Source of the DNA: Berkiella sp964606325
Lineage (GTDB): Bacteria > Pseudomonadota > Gammaproteobacteria > Berkiellales > Berkiellaceae
Reading direction: 5' to 3'
NCBI GenBank assembly: GCA_964606325.1
Contig: CAZSGE010000011.1
Coordinates: 1-64,000, forward strand
Length of the DNA stretch: 64,000 nt
In this document: positions 63,164 to 64,000 of the stretch, one piece after another
Position numbering within the stretch: the first letter of the stretch is position 1
Layout: each line of letters starts with the position of its first letter
Notes under the pieces: model-generated
Told to the model about the DNA's origin: nothing
The model's database searches: none
The model's input: only the letters and a program-made list of their open reading frames with translations
Program-made: the position numbers and the translations under genes

Positions 63164-64000
63164 ATGAAGTCAGGAAACACAGTAAAATTCTATCACTACA
63201 AACCTTTATCAGAAAAGCAGCATTTAACATTCCTTGAAAATTACCTAAAGCAGAAAGTTTGGCTTACCCCTTTAAAAGAATTTAACGACCCTTTTGAGGG
63301 CAAATTTATGTTGAATACACCAGAATACGTTTTAAATAATCCTTCCCTCTTTAACCATTTTTTAAAGCAACATCAAGAGCATAGTGAGCCTAACTTAACT
63401 GCGGATGATCTAAAAGCAAAATTATGCACGCCTGAGTTTGAAAAAATATTTACTCAGCAGTCTCAAAAACAGTATCAAATGGTTAAAGATGCCTTCTCCA
63501 ATCATGGAGCGTTATGCTTAACACCCCAAAATAATAATATCCCAATGTGGGCTTATTATGCCAATGATCACAAAGGATATTGTGTCGAATTCTCGATCGA
63601 TTTTTCTTATATACAAAAGCATGCAGCTATTGATCCTAATATGCTTGCCGACTTTATACATGGCATTAAAACAGGAATTGACATTTTGTCTTTTCAATTA
63701 AAAGAGCACGGGCAAGAATTTGTTTTCGCTAAGGTTAGGTATAGCCATGAAATTCCTACAATCGATCTTGAGGTCCTTTTCGGAATAACTAACGAATACA
63801 AGCGAACTGAATATTTGGTGAAAAATTCTGTTGGTGTCAAACATTCTGATTGGGATCATGAAGACGAATACCGACTGATAGCAAACTCAAACAGTAGAAA
63901 CTGCGAATCGATGAGTCTGCAATATTATGCCCCATTTTTAAAGGTTACTGCCATAATCATGGGGGCTTTTATTCAGAAAGAAAATGAAGATGAAATACGG
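63164..64000 (+). CDS. DUF2971-domain protein, runs off the window
   Basis: An open frame of 279 codons from ATG 63164 with no stop before 64000. It begins MKSGNTVKFYHYKPLSEKQH. The DUF2971 landmarks are WLTPLKEFNDPFEG, PMWAYYANDHKGYCVEFSI and HSDWDHEDEYRLI. The family occurs widely in mobile elements and defence islands. Its biochemical function has not been shown. The end lies outside the sequence. Confidence 0.85.
   Translation, partial: MKSGNTVKFYHYKPLSEKQHLTFLENYLKQKVWLTPLKEFNDPFEGKFMLNTPEYVLNNPSLFNHFLKQHQEHSEPNLTADDLKAKLCTPEFEKIFTQQSQKQYQMVKDAFSNHGALCLTPQNNNIPMWAYYANDHKGYCVEFSIDFSYIQKHAAIDPNMLADFIHGIKTGIDILSFQLKEHGQEFVFAKVRYSHEIPTIDLEVLFGITNEYKRTEYLVKNSVGVKHSDWDHEDEYRLIANSNSRNCESMSLQYYAPFLKVTAIIMGAFIQKENEDEIR

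Overview
The window looks like chromosome from a low-GC gammaproteobacterium. The block ihfA-pheT-pheS-rplT-rpmI-infC-thrS has gammaproteobacterial order. The AT-rich composition and several orphan coiled-coil, repeat-rich or eukaryotic-like proteins (a protein-kinase-like protein, 2H-phosphoesterase-like signatures) suggest an intracellular relative of the Legionellales. That placement is inference. The sequence contains two assembly gaps (100 N at 8604-8703, 10 N at 21239-21248).

Layout. 1-8352: mixed accessory genes, including two effector-like hypothetical proteins, a possible 2H phosphoesterase, a VOC protein, GNAT acetyltransferases, an exported alpha/beta hydrolase, a YjbQ-family enzyme and an MFS drug transporter. 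8353-8984: tandem repeats around an assembly gap, then tRNA-Pro(GGG). 9055-15687: the translation operon thrS-infC-rpmI-rplT-pheS-pheT-ihfA, with an AUU start for infC, a terminator-like attenuator before pheS and a PheT that lacks its internal OB-fold domain. 15826-28425: a methyltransferase/oxygenase/methyltransferase cassette, a CAT-like protein, a serine beta-lactamase-like protein, an amine oxidase, a second MFS transporter, a kinase-like protein, yjdM, nagZ and more GNATs.

28550-30363: a GNAT/ribbon-helix-helix toxin-antitoxin module lies between two 32-bp direct repeats that carry the 3' end of a tRNA-Val. 30344-53530: a genomic island of about 23.2 kb is integrated in tRNA-Val(GAC). 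It is bounded by 23-bp direct repeats and has a P4-type integrase next to the tRNA. Every gene in it lies on the minus strand: integrase, accessory protein, AlpA regulator, split primase/helicase replication module, a large RecB-like nuclease/RNase H-like/helicase protein, an XRE regulator, and then a tightly coupled defence operon hsdM-hsdS-SIR2-HerA-AlbA_2-hsdR-Mrr. An HD phosphohydrolase gene follows. The SIR2 and HerA genes, a known anti-phage pair, sit inside a type I restriction-modification operon with 4-bp ATGA overlaps. This is the best candidate for an unusual system: a restriction enzyme with a built-in NAD-targeting abortive-infection arm.

53702-60468: housekeeping genes aspS, argC, uvrB and an aspartate aminotransferase, plus a small protein with a double-glycine leader. 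60531-64000: tRNA-Asn(GTT) followed by what looks like the start of a second accessory region (a 563-residue unknown protein, an HTH protein and a DUF2971 gene that runs off the window). Functions are read from motifs and remembered family features. No database search was run.
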